Shown piece after piece: positions 11,496 through 23,557 of a stretch of DNA of 64,000 nt. Position 1 is the first letter of the stretch. The number at the start of each line of letters is the position of its first letter. Made by a program: the position numbers and the translations under genes. The notes under the pieces are model-generated. The model had not been told where the DNA came from. It saw nothing but the letters and a program-made list of their open reading frames with translations, and made no database searches. This DNA comes from Sorghum bicolor (Eukaryota > Streptophyta > Magnoliopsida > Poales > Poaceae): the NCBI RefSeq assembly GCF_000003195.3, contig NC_012876.2:2925935-2989934 (forward strand), written 5' to 3'.

Positions 11496-12143
11496 ATGGT
11501 GATGATGATGAGAGCCCTGACTGCTGTGGCCATGGCGGTGGCGGTGGTGGTGGCCGCCGTGTTGATGGAGGCAGCGGCGGCGGCGACATACACAGTCGGC
11601 GCGCCGGACGGTCTGTGGGATCTGCAGACCGACTACGCAGAGTGGGTGAAGACCAAGACCTTCCACCCCGGCGACAGGATCAGTGCGTGATAATCGAGCT
11701 CCGATCCGATCGATCCGTTATTTCTCTTTCAATCTCTCTCTCTCGATCGTCGATCGTCGTCTCCGTCGCCGTCGCCGTCGACTGATGCATGCATGACGAT
11801 CCGTATGTGTTGTCTAGCAGCGTTCACGTACTCGCCGGAGCTGCACGACGTGGTGGAGGTGACGGAGGCCGGCTACGACGCCTGCTCCAGCGCCAACAAC
11901 ATCTCCGCCTTCCGCACCGGCAACGACGTCGTGCCGCTCGCCGCCGTCGGCACGCGCTACTTCCTCTGCGGCTTCACGGGCCACTGCGGCAACGGCATGA
12001 AGATCCGCGTCGACGTCGTCGATGGGGGTGCCGCGTCAGGCCCCGCGGCGTCGTCTTCCTCCACCACCGCGGCCTCGCCCGCCGCCGCCGCTGGGCTTGG
12101 CTCCGGCCTCCTTGTAGCCGTCTTGGCGGCGACCTTCTGGTAG
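11496..12143 (+). CDS. Phytocyanin (uclacyanin-like blue copper protein), copy 2
   Basis: Exons 11496-11682 and 11821-12143 join in phase 1 to give 169 residues. The layout is that of its tandem sister at 7.3 kb: signal peptide (about 1-28, with an extra MMM run), TYTVG at the mature start, GLWDLQTDYAEW, then the copper ligands His71, Cys112, His117 and Met122 and the disulfide cysteines 84 and 118. The C-terminal region is Ala/Ser-rich and ends in a short hydrophobic segment, consistent with GPI anchoring. The 138-bp intron has no transposon. A TATA-rich run lies at about 11414-11427, some 70-80 bp before the start codon. It is probably a cell-surface copper protein; the physiological role cannot be read from the sequence. 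Confidence 0.92.
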
Positions 12144-13335
12144 CCGGCCAGGCGTACGCGTACGCTCTTCGGCTTTGATTTAATTTCTGAATCGCTTAAT
12201 TTCCTGGCAAGTTTTTTACCACTATATACTTTATTGTATATATTTATTTACTGTACCCTATGAGCACCTCTAAGAACCGAGTTAGATCGGTAAATCTCAA
12301 GATTGACGAAATCACCATAGTCGCATTGTTGTCGAGGGGCACGCCGTCTGTCACTAAAAACATAGCGCCGTTAAATCCTAAAATAAATTTAGAAAAATAC
12401 AAACACCCGTGTCAAGTCGATGACTTGAACCCGCTAGGCACAGGTTACACCAAAAGAAACCCAACTAGCTGAGATCAGTTCGCACGCATTATTGTAATTG
12501 TTTGCATGACATCTACAGATCACTAGCTTATAAAGTCAGAGACTGTTGTGTGTCCGTACTGCGTTTGACTTGTGTGGAGTTTGAAGCATATCATGTATGG
12601 TCTGATCTTATCTGGAATTGCTGGAGGGCGAGCGCGCAACCAGACTTGAAATGACCCGACAACAGCCATTGCCGTTGACGATACGGCGAGAAGCAGCAGC
12701 AGCTCATCAATCCTCAGACAATCACCATGCATGCATGATGAATGTTCTTCATCGCCATCGGTACACACCCTTTGCAAATTCGCAATCATATGGCCATCAT
12801 ATCATCATGTGACATGGTTCAACACTACAGTTTGTGTTTGGTCGCGTGCTCTACCTGTACCAAACAAATTTCGAGGCCGTTGTGGAAAAACACTGACCAA
12901 ACTCCAAACAGATACCATTTATGCATGCTATACCTCGTCGATCTTGCAACAACCAGCCTTTTTCTCACTGTTTTGGTTTTAACCAAAAGATCTGAGGTGC
13001 ATTTGTTTGCATGACAAGGATTTCTTGTTCGAGATGGTTATGTGTATTATCTATATCTATGCCGTGATCTCTTAGTGAAAGTAACTTCAGATGGAGTACC
13101 GTGCAGTGATGATCTCCGTGTATCTTGTATATGGACTAATAACAGGCAGAGTGGCAGATTTTGAATTGACATGTCAGCTACCCTTTTTTGACAATTCGGT
13201 ACCAAGAAGCACAAATCACTGTCACAGCCATTATCATCCACAATAACTGCTTTGATTTGAAGCTGCACCCTCCTCGGCTACTTGCTGTTTGTACAATAAT
13301 AGCATAGTGACCTCTGATCAGTGAGCTGCAACCAC
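12144..13335. other. Intergenic DNA, no gene seen
   Basis: The stretch starts with the 3' flank of the phytocyanin gene. The remainder is ordinary mixed-composition DNA with short ORFs on both strands and no recognised protein or repeat boundary. Confidence 0.4.
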
Positions 13336-13339
13336 TAAG

Positions 13340-13672
13340 GGCTTGTTGGTTTGGCAGGAACCAACACTTGGATCCATTCCTATCAGAAATACTTCATTAA
13401 TTTATACTAGTTTTGATCAGGTAGAAGGATTCCTGGTTGGATTTCACCCAACTGAACAAGCCCCCGTGTTTAGTTTGGCTCCTGAACAGCTTCGGCTCTG
13501 GCTCAGGTAGCAGAGCCACACCAAACAGGCAAACACTAGTGACAGAGGAGCGCTTCTGGTGTTTTAATATATGGGGAGGAGCCCTTTTAGAATACTGCCG
13601 AAGCCACAAAACGAGGCTCCGACTCTTAGACAAGAGCACACAGAACAGAGCACTGCCAAACACAGCCTCAGG
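13340..13672. mobile_element. Two adjoining MITE-like elements
   Basis: The first runs from GGGCTTGTTGGTTTGGCAGG (13340) to CCAACTGAACAAGCCC (about 13462), with complementary ends. The second, directly adjoining, runs from CCGTGTTTAGTTTGGCTCC to CACTGCCAAACACAGCC (about 13671), again with loosely complementary ends and an inner pair GGCTCAGG/CCGAAGCC. No coding region was seen. The class is not determined because target duplications are unclear. Confidence 0.45.
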
Positions 13673-13699
13673 TCTAAACTTGTCCTAAGGTCTTTCCGC

Positions 13700-15140
13700 T
13701 TATCCTAAGGTGTTGTCAAGATCCCAATCTCTCAAAAATGACACTTTCAAGTCTGCATATCTGGATGTCATCAGATCCCAAACTCGTTGCAGGGTGTCAC
13801 TCATGACCAAGAGGGGTTGGTCCTTAATGAGTTAATGTTCACCTTTGAAAAAGATCAGGCATTTGGTTAAAAGAGCAAAGTTTAAATTACACACACTTGT
13901 TAGTATAAAAGATAGTTTGAAATAACACCATAATTTGCATCTAAATGAATATAAAATGACTCAATTAGTTTTTATTTAAATCACCCACTTGTGTCGTTAT
14001 AAACATAAAAATAAAGATTCATTGAAATCTACGTCTAAATTACCAATTTAAGGTATTATATAAAATAATTAATTAACCATAGAGTACGTTTCTAAGTAAC
14101 ACACTTCTACCGCCACTACATCCAAGTAAACACAAATGTAATGTGCCTCCATGTAGAACAAGAAAACATGCATACTTCAAGATAACTATTTACATTAAAA
14201 TTTACTGATCATGGAAATAATGTTCCTTATTACAAATCACATACCGGTGCCATTGATAATACACTTTATAGTACACTAATACTCATCTTGTAAGTTGCTT
14301 GTTGATAGGTTCATTTGTAACTTTTTATAAAACAAATACTGCCTCTACATATAAAACTCTTTGTTGATATTGTAAATTCAGCATCTTGAGTGCCTTGAGT
14401 GCCGTTGTGCAGGCTCTATGGTTATTTATCGCCGTTGTATTAGCTAAGAGTCTAGCTTTAGACCTAGAATCTAAAATTATGAGTGTCGTTGTAGCTTTAT
14501 TCTCTGTGCGCTAGCTCGATCACCTCAAAATTTGGAGTTGCGGACACCACCTCCGCGCCCTAAATAGTGGGCGCGGACTTGACCCTCGTCCACCTCAATA
14601 GGGACAGACACATGGCATACCATCACGGTTGGTACAGAATGCCCTCTCAGGTGTTGTCTTTGGTCTAGTCGACCTCTCGGTTGATCCTTGCCCCCGTAGG
14701 CGCCAATCGCTCCAGGTGTGCCTTGCCCTGGGCCCAGGCAAGGAGTTTTGTATGTTCCGCAGCAAATCTGGGCAGAGTCTGGTTGCCTCTCCAAACTCCT
14801 ACGCTTCAGGGAAGACCCACTTTAATGGTGCCTCAGGCCCAACCCAACATCAAGGCATCTAGGAGGAGTACATGCTTAGCTGCTAAACCTCGAGCGGCTA
14901 ACCCAACTCTTTAGGCGCAGCAGGTTCTTAGAGCAAGTATTATAATACAGCCAGCTCTCCTAGGGATGGTTCTGGATTCCGGATCTGGATGTTTATTTAC
15001 TGATTGAAGATGAACTATGCCAATCTGTCGTGGTTGCAGTGGTGCTACTATACCGAAACTTTTTATTTATGTTGAATTTATATCTTAAAATGTTCTGCTG
15101 CTAGCAATATATTTGTTAGGGATTTATTGGAGATGAAAAA
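13700..15140. other. Intergenic DNA, AT-rich then GC-mixed, no gene seen
   Basis: The part at 13850-14480 is AT-rich. The part at 14530-14900 gives overlapping ORFs of 77-89 codons on both strands without family features. One end of a GAGCAAGTATTATA-type MITE lies at 14934-14965 with no partner end nearby. Confidence 0.4.
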
Positions 15141-15235
15141 CCCGACGGGGATGAAATCCCCGTTTGGGGACGGGGACGGGGAAAATGTGACCTCGATGGC
15201 GGGGACGGGGACGGGGAGCGGGGAGTTTTGATCCA
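15140..15235. repeat. GGGGACGGGGA-rich tract
   Basis: The + strand carries repeated GGGGACGGGGA words separated by short spacers, giving many runs of four G. Such a tract could form a G-quadruplex. It looks like part of a dispersed grass repeat rather than a gene. Confidence 0.55.
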
Positions 15236-15554
15236 GTTGGGGAAGAGAACGTTTTGCCAGGGACGAGCCTGTCAAAGATTGCCGTCTATTGGTTTGTGCA
15301 TGGCCTCAACGGACGAGCACGATGTCGAGGGGTTTGGAAGTTCAAATTCGTAGCCCGGCTAGCCTTCGACTCGGTGTCGGCAGGTTCCTGTAGTTGTGGT
15401 CGCCCCTATGTTGGCTATAATCCATAGCTTCTTTTGGTTCTCTTTTCTTTTTTGTATTCTTGGTCCCTCTCCTTTTTGGTAAGCTCGGTGCTTACCATTG
15501 ACGGGGTAGCTTGTAATGTTTATGTACTTCCTCAATGAAATATGTGCCTATTTC

Positions 15555-15995
15555 CTTTGACGGTAACCATCAGGGAAATTAGTTTTCATTTGCACGATGG
15601 TGAAGAACCAATGCAACAGGAAATTTGAAAAAGATTCACCGCAGATTAAAAAGAGAAAACTTTTTGATCATATTCTTGACTTTCTAGATTTTCCTGTGTG
15701 TTTTTCCAGAAACCATCAAGATAATTTTGTTTACCCTGATGGTTTATGCAATAACCGTCAAAAAAGATACGAAACCCTCAGGGAATTATGAATTTCCATG
15801 ACGGTTATGTACTCACAGGTTAATACAGAATTTTTCTAACAGTTATTTAATTTTCCTGTGTATTTTCTAGAAACCGCAAGATAATATCAATTTTCCTATG
15901 TGGCTTTTACAAACCATCAAGATAAATATATTTACCCTCAAAGTTGATGCAATAAATGTCAAAAAAAATTGAAACCGTGAGGAAATTCAGTGAGT
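15555..15995. repeat. Diverged tandem repeats, probably a transposon end
   Basis: Related blocks recur with words such as AATTTTCCTGTGT, AAACCATCAAGATAA, TTTACCCT, GATGCAATAA and GTCAAAAAA, first at about 15683-15788 and again at about 15845-15990. Such arrays resemble subterminal repeats of a large DNA transposon, but no terminus was found. The phytocyanin ghost begins at its right edge. Confidence 0.45.
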
Positions 15996-16210
15996 ACTCT
16001 CGTGGGGCGCACGACGCTGTGGAGGTGAGCTAGGCCGGATACAACTCCTGCTCTACCTCCACCCCACTCGCCTCCTTTGCCACCGGCAGCGACAGACCAT
16101 ATCGCTCCCCGCCGCCGGTGTCTTCCGCTACTTCACGTGTGCGGCGTGCTCGGCCACTGCGACGGCGGCATGAGGGTCGAGGCCGTAGCTGCCACCAGCG
16201 CCAGTGGCCG
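15996..16210 (+). pseudogene. Degraded phytocyanin exon 2
   Basis: The three frames together show a phytocyanin exon 2: HDAVEV, then an in-frame TAG, then AGYNSCS and FATGSD, followed after a frameshift by a copper-site remnant reading FRYFTC, then GHCDGGMRVE. There is a stop at about 16031 and at least one frameshift, and no first exon with signal peptide upstream. It differs clearly from the exon 2 of the two intact genes, so it is an older loss, not a recent copy. The Cys-His-Met order of the copper site can still be recognised. Confidence 0.7.
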
Positions 16211-17140
16211 TAGCCACTGCTCTTCGTGTTGCCGCGCCCCCGCTGATGGCCACGACGCTAGGGCCCCGGGCGGCGGCATGCCGACCGTGCCTCCTTCTAG
16301 CTCTGCAACAGCGTTGGCTGGGTCTAGAGATGTCCAACGGGCCATGCCGGGCCGGCCCAATGTCGTGCCATGCCACAGATTGTCGGGCCATTACGAGCCG
16401 TCGTGCCTCTATGGACTTCGTGCCTAGCCTTCGGCCCAAGGCATGGCCCACGGGCCAGTTTTTGTGCCGTGCCGGCCCGTCAAGTACGTCGTGCCATGCC
16501 TGTCCATGGCCCATCAAACCGACAAGAACTCATTTTCATCAATATTTTCACCAAATTCTAAAATATTTTATCACTTTCACCAATTATTCGTTATTTTCAC
16601 CAATATAACAATTAATAATATATAAGTCATAACTACACTTACAGTTAATGTTCACCGGGCCGCTACCAGGCCGACTATTGGAACGGACCGTGCCCGTGCC
16701 GTGCCACGTGCCTGGGTGGTCCCTCGGGCCTGGCCAGGCCAAGCCTGGTGGCCACCGTGCCGTGCTCAGATCGGACCAAATCACTGGGCCACAGGCCATA
16801 TGGCCATGTATAGCTGGCTCTCTAGCCGGGCTTGGTATCGCCTAGTCCACGTATCGACAGCTACGCGCCTGAGCCAGTCCCACCCAGCAACACTGAGCAA
16901 CTTTTTCTTTCGGGAAACACTGAGAGCAACTTGCTCAGACACTCTCTGTACTCCAATACTGTACCATGTATGCACGTAACAGACCAATCATTTCATCTTC
17001 GACTAATGAGAAATTCGGCTATTACAAAGTTGTAAGCTCAAATGAAATACTACCATACTATATTAGTTTATTATTGATTTGGCTTCTGTTTAATTGGCCA
17101 TGATTGGCTAGCACTCATTTTAAGATGATGACTACCCGAG
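16211..17140. other. Intergenic DNA with GGGCCGTGCC-rich repeat
   Basis: The part at 16330-16510 and 16650-16800 repeats words such as GGGCC, GCCGTGCC and GCATGGCCC in both orientations, around an AT-rich centre at about 16530-16640. This looks like a degraded dispersed element. ORFs are shadows of the GC-rich words. Confidence 0.45.
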
Positions 17141-17175
17141 GGTGCGTTTGGTTCCTTGGGTATCCATGAACAGGG

Positions 17176-17510
17176 TTCAAAATTTCGGCGAAATTTCGCC
17201 GAAATTTTGCGAATTTCGGTAATTTCGGTGGTGGCCGAAAGAAAAATCCGAAATTTTATTATATACTAATACATGTGCTATATAACTTTAGACTCATATT
17301 TTTTATTGTTTATATTGCATATTCTTCTATTCAATAGATGTGTAATCATAAATCATATTGATACTTGTTTAGATCTAATTTTTTTTAAAATAAAAGCATA
17401 CTTCATGTGCTAGTCTCTAAAAAAATTTCGGCGAAATTTCGGCCGAATTTCACGAAATTCGGTAATTTCGGTGGTGGCCGAAATTTTTGCGATAACGAAA
17501 TTAAAAACCT
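17176..17510. repeat. Paired GAAATTTCGGC repeat blocks
   Basis: Two similar blocks, 17176-17260 and 17425-17495, each contain TTTCGGCGAAATTTCG and GGTAATTTCGGTGGTGGCCGAAA. They flank about 165 bp of AT-rich DNA in direct orientation. Each block is also internally palindromic. It is a dispersed repeat of unknown class. Confidence 0.5.
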
Positions 17511-19004
17511 TGTCCATGAATGGGATGAGACCATCCATGCAGTGTTTGGTTGCATGGATGAGTTGAATATGAACATCCACAAGAGAGAATATTCTTATGA
17601 GATGTTGGAGCAAATGAACACCAAAAATCTGCTAAATTTACTCATCCAACTTGGATGGCATGACTGCTGCTGACGTGGCAACAATAATTAATGAATGCAA
17701 ACAACTTTCAAATGATTTTATCTACTAAATCAGTTATGATATGATTACAAAGTTATATTTGTTGTAATTAAATCTACAAAATAAAATCCCACATGATTAT
17801 ATTTTGGTTAAAATTAAATATCAAATATTAAATAAATGACAAGTGAGTCCCGCATGACATCATCAATCTGGTCCCATCCTCATCCATCCAACCAAACAGA
17901 AAAATGGTGTATCCCGTCCAACAGATCTCCATCTAACCAAACAAAAAATGGCTCGTCCCATCCATCCAACCAAACATCAAGTATGGATTCAGGTATTCCA
18001 AATTATTACAAGAATTTTTAGGATTTATTTTTTCTAAAGTGTCTAATAAGAATTAACATGGAGATTCTAAAGCGAATTCTCGCTAAGAATCATTCCTCAT
18101 TAGCCAAACAGACAAACTGCGCATAGATTCTAGTCCTCATGGGGGTGGATCATCCATGGAGCGAACCGCATCCGGCCGGTGGCGGTGGGTGGCGGACTAG
18201 CGGCGACCGGCGACAGCTAGCAGCAGGACCATCCCCTCGTCCTCCTCCCAGTCCCAGTCCTAGATCGAGCTCCGGCAAGGACGCAACGCAAGGTTGAAGC
18301 AAGTTGAGCATGTAGGGCACAACACATCCCTAATTAGCCGTCATTGTTGTTGCTGCCGGATGAAGGGAGACAGGGTGCAGTGGATCGACCCGCTCGATCC
18401 TTCGGTTCTGGAACTCCCTATCCACCGATCCTAGGCTGCTCTTTGGATCTCACAAGGAGACCGTTTGCATCACTTTTATGGTTCGGTTCGTCGAACCGCT
18501 GGGTCGACCCGAACCACCCCAATTTTGAGATTCTGGTAGGGAGTAGACAAGGATCACTTCTTCATTTGTATTAGGAGTTGAAACTTAAAAAAAAAAAAAA
18601 CTTGCTCCTCACCGCTCCATATTCAATCCCTAATAACACACAATTGAATAACTCTATAACCAATTCACCAAAATCAATCTCTATTAATCTAAAAATAATT
18701 TTATGCTTTGGTAGTGTCCATGCGCTGAACTTGATCCGGCCGGACGGACACATTTCACTCTGACAGAACTTAAATGAGCGGTCAAACGTACGCTATGTAA
18801 ACAGGCCGTATAATTAGGGTTCATGCATCCTCCACAAGCAAGCTGCTCCGGAAACCTAGTAGCTACCTTATCTTGCCTCTAGATTTGCGCCTAATAACAA
18901 CCAATGTAGGAGTATTCTATTGTGACCAACGCACTACATAAACACCATTAGCGTACACGTTCATTCGGACCCTTGCTTCATAACGACACATAAGATCGAA
19001 ACAA
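17510..19004. other. Intergenic DNA and 5' flank of the glycine-rich protein gene
   Basis: The part at 17515-17990 contains inverted words (GTTTGGTTGCATGGATGAG near 17545 against repeated CATCCAACCAAACA copies at 17880-17975), suggesting a small inverted-repeat element. A GC-rich patch lies at 18150-18300, and an A14 run at about 18588-18601. No gene was seen before 19005. Confidence 0.4.
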
Positions 19005-19721
19005 ATGGATGTCTCCAGTACTACCACCGGCAGTGCCATCAGTTCCTTCCTCTTCCTCGCATTTGCATGCTTGTCTACTACTCTCCCTCTCTCTGCCAAC
19101 GCAAGACATTTCCCTCGCAAATATGGCAGCAGCACAAGCTCTAGCGCCATGATCAATGGCAGCAGCAGCAAGTTCTCCTGGCCACTGCTACCATGGAAGA
19201 ACTCCGGCAGCAGCCATGGCTCAGGGAGCGGCCACGGGTTCGGCTGGACCATCTCGCACAACGGGACGTACACCAACATCGGATTCGGCGGCGGTATCGG
19301 CGGCGGCGTTGGCACAAACAGCTCCGGCGGCTCGAGCGCCGGCGGCGGAGCTGGTCTTGGGGTCGACATCAGCATCGGCAAGGGTGGAGTGGACGTGGCG
19401 ATCGGTGTTGCCGGAGGTGGCGCCGTCAGTACGGGCAACGGCAGCGCGAGTGTCGGCGCTGGAGGTGGAGAAGGCGTCGGAATCCACTTCGGCCCCGACG
19501 GGGTGACCGTCACCCATGGCGGTAGTGCCGACGTGGGCGTTGGCGGTGCCGGCAGTGGCACCGGCGTTGGACGTGCTGGCAGTGCTGTGGGCAGTGCCCA
19601 TGGCTCTGGAGATGCAAGGGGTGGAACAGGGAGCGGTGGAGGGAGTGGAGCTGGCTCTGGCCAAGGCGGCTATGGAGGAGGCGGCGGTGGTGGCACCGGA
19701 AGCGGCGGTGGCCATCCGTAA
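19005..19721 (+). CDS. Secreted glycine-rich cell-wall-type protein
   Basis: A single exon codes for 238 residues. A hydrophobic signal peptide (about 1-32, ending SANA before RHF) is followed by a Ser-rich segment and then, from about residue 93, long runs of Gly-Gly, Gly-Ser and Gly-Ala interspersed with Val/Ile at alternate positions. The tail from about residue 205 is almost pure Gly/Ser and ends GGGHP. There is no RNA-binding motif and no cysteine pattern in the mature part, so a structural wall protein is likelier than an RNA-binding glycine-rich protein. The ATG is the first in the frame and is followed directly by the signal peptide. The name rests on composition alone; no specific function follows. 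Confidence 0.8.
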   Translation: MDVSSTTTGSAISSFLFLAFACLSTTLPLSANARHFPRKYGSSTSSSAMINGSSSKFSWPLLPWKNSGSSHGSGSGHGFGWTISHNGTYTNIGFGGGIGGGVGTNSSGGSSAGGGAGLGVDISIGKGGVDVAIGVAGGGAVSTGNGSASVGAGGGEGVGIHFGPDGVTVTHGGSADVGVGGAGSGTGVGRAGSAVGSAHGSGDARGGTGSGGGSGAGSGQGGYGGGGGGGTGSGGGHP

Positions 19722-20090
19722 GGACTACTGACTGTCCTGTGTGTGTGTGAAGGAGAAGTGAGGTTTCAATTAATTATGTGCTATATGTAGCGTGTATCGT
19801 GTAACCATGCATTGTTGTGTGATGGTTTTCGTGGTGAGAAGCATGTAATGTAGCCGAATCTACGAGTCATTCAACAGCGTTTTACTCTCACAACAAATCA
19901 GCCAAACAAACAAGTGTGGTGATTTTAGATTTTGTTGAATGAATATTTGGGTGCGGAACTGCAGATTATTCCACGTAATATTGGTTCATGAAGTTTAAGA
20001 CCTACATGCATGAGTAGTGAATGGTCTGGCCAGATTAGGTGAAGAACTGCTGTTGGCGACTGATCTGAAGAATTATACGGTACTCCCTCC
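19722..20090. other. 3' flank of the glycine-rich protein gene
   Basis: Probable 3' UTR followed by ordinary intergenic DNA. No feature was seen before the MITE at 20093. Confidence 0.4.
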
Positions 20091-20092
20091 GT

Positions 20093-20318
20093 CCCAAAAA
20101 AGAGTGTCGTTTTAGGTTTTTGTGCCACAAATTCGACTCGATTTGTAGAAAATATATAAAATATTTATATCTCTAAATAAATTTGTTAAAAAACTAGACT
20201 TAAAGATCGTTCCAATAATACTAATTATGTACTATAAATATTAATATTTTTTGCTATATATTTAGTTAGAGTTATTTCTCGGAAAACGAAAACAACACTT
20301 ATTTTGGGACGGAGGAAG
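20093..20318. mobile_element. Stowaway-like MITE
   Basis: The ends are CTCCCTCCGTCCCAAAA and its near-complement TTTTGGGACGGAGGAAG, flanked by TA at 20091-20092 and 20319-20320. The 226-bp interior is AT-rich and non-coding. Confidence 0.85.
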
Positions 20319-20320
20319 TA

Positions 20321-21301
20321 CGTCGCAGCAGCCAGAGACTTGCTATTGGAAGCAATACTCGATCGATCAACTGGTTTTACTTTTAGGTACAGTACTAATA
20401 GTTAGTCCAACAAGACTTATTTTAAAAAAAAAAATGCTTTCATCGGATCACACGCTTTTGGGGGTTGTATATCCAAGCAATATTTTTTGCAAAGTGTGTG
20501 ACGAAAGCATTCAAGAACATGTGTACACTGAGCACTATCTGAAAATAGACGAGTAAACCAAGGTGCAAGAATATATGTGCTTTGCTTCCCACAGGTACAA
20601 GCTAGCTGTTTATTGCAGCTAACATGCATGTGGTTACTTTGTTATTGGTGTAATAAGCGGTGGTGGACATGCATACACAGGCACTCTGCACACGTTGGTT
20701 GCTTGTTAGGTAAGGTTTGTTGATTATATAGTACCTGTACAGAACCGGTACGTAATTCATGTGATCCAGCAGTAATAAGCAACTTTCACTCTTCTTGGAT
20801 CCAGTGTTATTCTGTGTGGGTATTCTACAGTATCGATATCTGTTTAAATAAAACAACTATATGTTGCTTGGATCTTGTGTATCAATTCAGTTACCAATTG
20901 GAGTACATGCAACACTTTTGTTCATTGATAATTTGAAATGGTCGTCGCCCAAGTTGATTTAATCCATGTTTTCTTCCACAATATATGTGTGTCTTCGAAA
21001 TTGCAATAGACTGATTATTATTTGATCAAATCGACATTTTCTTTCGCGATATACTGGAATAGACTAATTATACATTAACTGATCATATATAACTTTGAAC
21101 GAGAACTCATCATATAGTTTTGAAAACCTAATCATCAAAACGGTTTGATCTCCAAATTGCACCTGTTTTTTTCTCCATCTCAGCTTGTTTATAAAAGAAC
21201 ACACCTCTGTTTTCATTTTACTGTACCCAAATTTGGAAGGGAGAGGGCATTTTTTGACATTCAACTACTGTCGTTTTATCCACAAAATTTGAAAACCATG
21301 A
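20321..21301. other. AT-rich intergenic DNA, no gene seen
   Basis: No coding region, terminal repeat or tandem array was recognised. Confidence 0.4.
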
Positions 21302-21698
21302 ATCTCTGACCATCCAACTTTTTTTCGCGATCGGGTTTGTGCCCGTATTTCATTAAGAGGAAGAGCAAACAAGGTACACAAGCCTGAAGCCTGACACGAG
21401 TAAGGCGAAGGCGAGCAGCCTAACACCCGCAAGGAAGACCTATTGCTACTAGAATACAAAAAAGCCGATTACATATGATCCTGATTTTGCGACCAGAGTG
21501 CTTGCAGAGCCAGCAGTAGCGCATAACCTATGGTCGCCCACTCCTCACCCTCAGTGGTGATCGCGGCGACAACGTCGCGCACAGAAGACGGTACGCGGCC
21601 AAAGACCCTCGTGTTGTGTTCCTTCTATAACATCCAAGAAATTAGTAGTAGCAGGCTGTCAAACAGCGGCCGTGAGTCACATCTCTGACCATCCAACT
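21302..21698 (-). mobile_element. 5'-truncated LINE-like insertion with 18-bp target duplication
   Basis: The 18 bases ATCTCTGACCATCCAACT occur at 21302-21319 and again at 21681-21698. Directly inside the left copy is a T-run, which is an A-tail on the minus strand, preceded on that strand by AATGAAATACGGGCACAAACC-type sequence of the kind found at the 3' ends of grass non-LTR retrotransposons. The body is only about 360 bp, so it is a heavily truncated copy without reverse transcriptase. Confidence 0.75.
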
Positions 21699-23555
21699 AT
21701 TGAAACGTGGTTTTGCTAACATCGGCAATAAGTCGCAGAGGAACCCACATGTGATCATTATCTTCATCACTGCCCCCCTCCCCCTCCAAACACACGTATG
21801 CGCGCACGCGCACACACACCACACCCCATAGCCAAATTTTTCACCACTGGCCACTTAAGTCCCAATAGCTAAATATGGATGTCAGGTCAAAAACACAGCT
21901 CCAATACCGCCTCAACTCGAGCCCCCAATTTGACCCGATAGAACGAGGCCCCGAAACGACAGTTTCGTTCCAACTCGGCCCCTTCCGCCCACCCGGACGC
22001 AGCTATAGGGTTTGTCGCGTGCCGCCAGGGCTTGCCCCACGTCCACGCGCGGCGGCGCATGAGTCTCCTATCCTGTGTCCACAGCTATTCTCGACCCTTC
22101 CTCTCCAGGCCGCCACCTGTGAATTGCGGATGCTCAGCCACGTCGCGTGAAGGCCGTGAAGCGCGCGCTGCCAGATCTACGGCACTGAAGGCCGGTCGCT
22201 CTGAAGACGGACGCTGAGGAAGATCAGCTCTATCACCTCCTGCTGTCTTCCCAATCGTGAGCACTCCAATCCAGGCAGCCGTGTGGTCAGTAGTGTAGGT
22301 ACTCTGTCCTGTTCTTGCTTGCTTGTTCTTAATTAGTAGTGCAGGTACATATCATGTCAGTTTTGTTTGGAATTCTGAAAAATAGCTTGGGGTCTTTCTT
22401 TTCTTTTTCAATCATTAAAGTTGCTGCTTCTCCACGGTCAGTTACTCTATACTTTGAGATTTTAGACTGAATCCTCAGATTTGATCTGACTGAACTGTAA
22501 TTAGTAGTGTACTTATGCATTATTGTTGTGTAGCACTTGTGTGAATTATTTTGGATCATTGTATTGTTGTAAATGAAATAGCTCTTTGTTTTTATTTGGA
22601 CAGATTCCATGATATTATGCATATGGTTCTCAAGTATCGCTGATTTTTTTTTTTTTTGGCCGTATTGCAGTTGGGTGCTCAGCTTATAAATTATGTACAC
22701 TTCTGCTAGTAGCTTCGATGGGAGAGTCGCCAGCTACCAGCAAAATAATTCATTTGCTGAAATTAAACTGGCTTGCTGCAGATGTTTTTTTACAGTTTGA
22801 GCCATATCGCTGGCTCTCTATTTTCATGTACTTGTCCAAATTGTGTTGCTGAAATTATAAATTAATATGCGACAATGATATTGCAGATGGTGTTTACTGA
22901 TGATTGCAGATGATTTTCATTTATTAATTTTAGCATGGTGCTTTATTGATATAGTTTAAATAAATTATTATATAATATAATGTTCTCAAATACATATGCA
23001 CATATGTGTGGGGGAATAGAGGAATTAAGAATAGGGGGCTTTGTGTTTGAGGGTTATTGTTGGAGTTCAGTAAAAAAACAAGACCTCAAAAAATAGGAGG
23101 AGCATTCAAATAAAAAGTAGAGGCTCTGTTTTAAAGGCTACTGCTAGAGTTGCTCTCAGTGAATGGCGAGCACGTGGACTTTGTGAGGGATATGTGGACC
23201 TCGACAACCTCAAGTCCTCTCAAGCTCGGCTCTGTTCGCTTGAGCTTATCAGTCACTGTCAGTCATTCAGCAGTACGTTTGGACTTATCAGCCAAATCTG
23301 CCAGTCATTCAACAACGTTCCGTAGCAAAGGCCCACCACCCCACCTCTTATCTCCCCTTATTTTCAGGTGGGTTTTCTTTTTGGGCTATTCTGAACCCTT
23401 ATTTTGGATTTAGCCACTACAACATTATATCAATGGCATACGATTTTTCACGCGTATGAGTGTGTGTACTATGTTCCCATATCCGTATCCACTTACCTGG
23501 TGAGTACATATCTATACCCATTAGCATACTTGCTTGTAATTCCATTTAAAATTTT
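21699..23555. other. Intergenic DNA with an orphan GC-rich island
   Basis: The part at about 21960-22270 is GC-rich, contains TATAGGGTTTGTCGCG, and resembles a grass 5' UTR/first exon, but no coding exon follows it. AT-rich DNA continues to 23155. A GCTAGAGTTGCTCTCA word at about 23140-23157 matches the right end of the element at 29194-29820, so a related fragment ends there. Confidence 0.4.
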
Positions 23556-23557
23556 TT

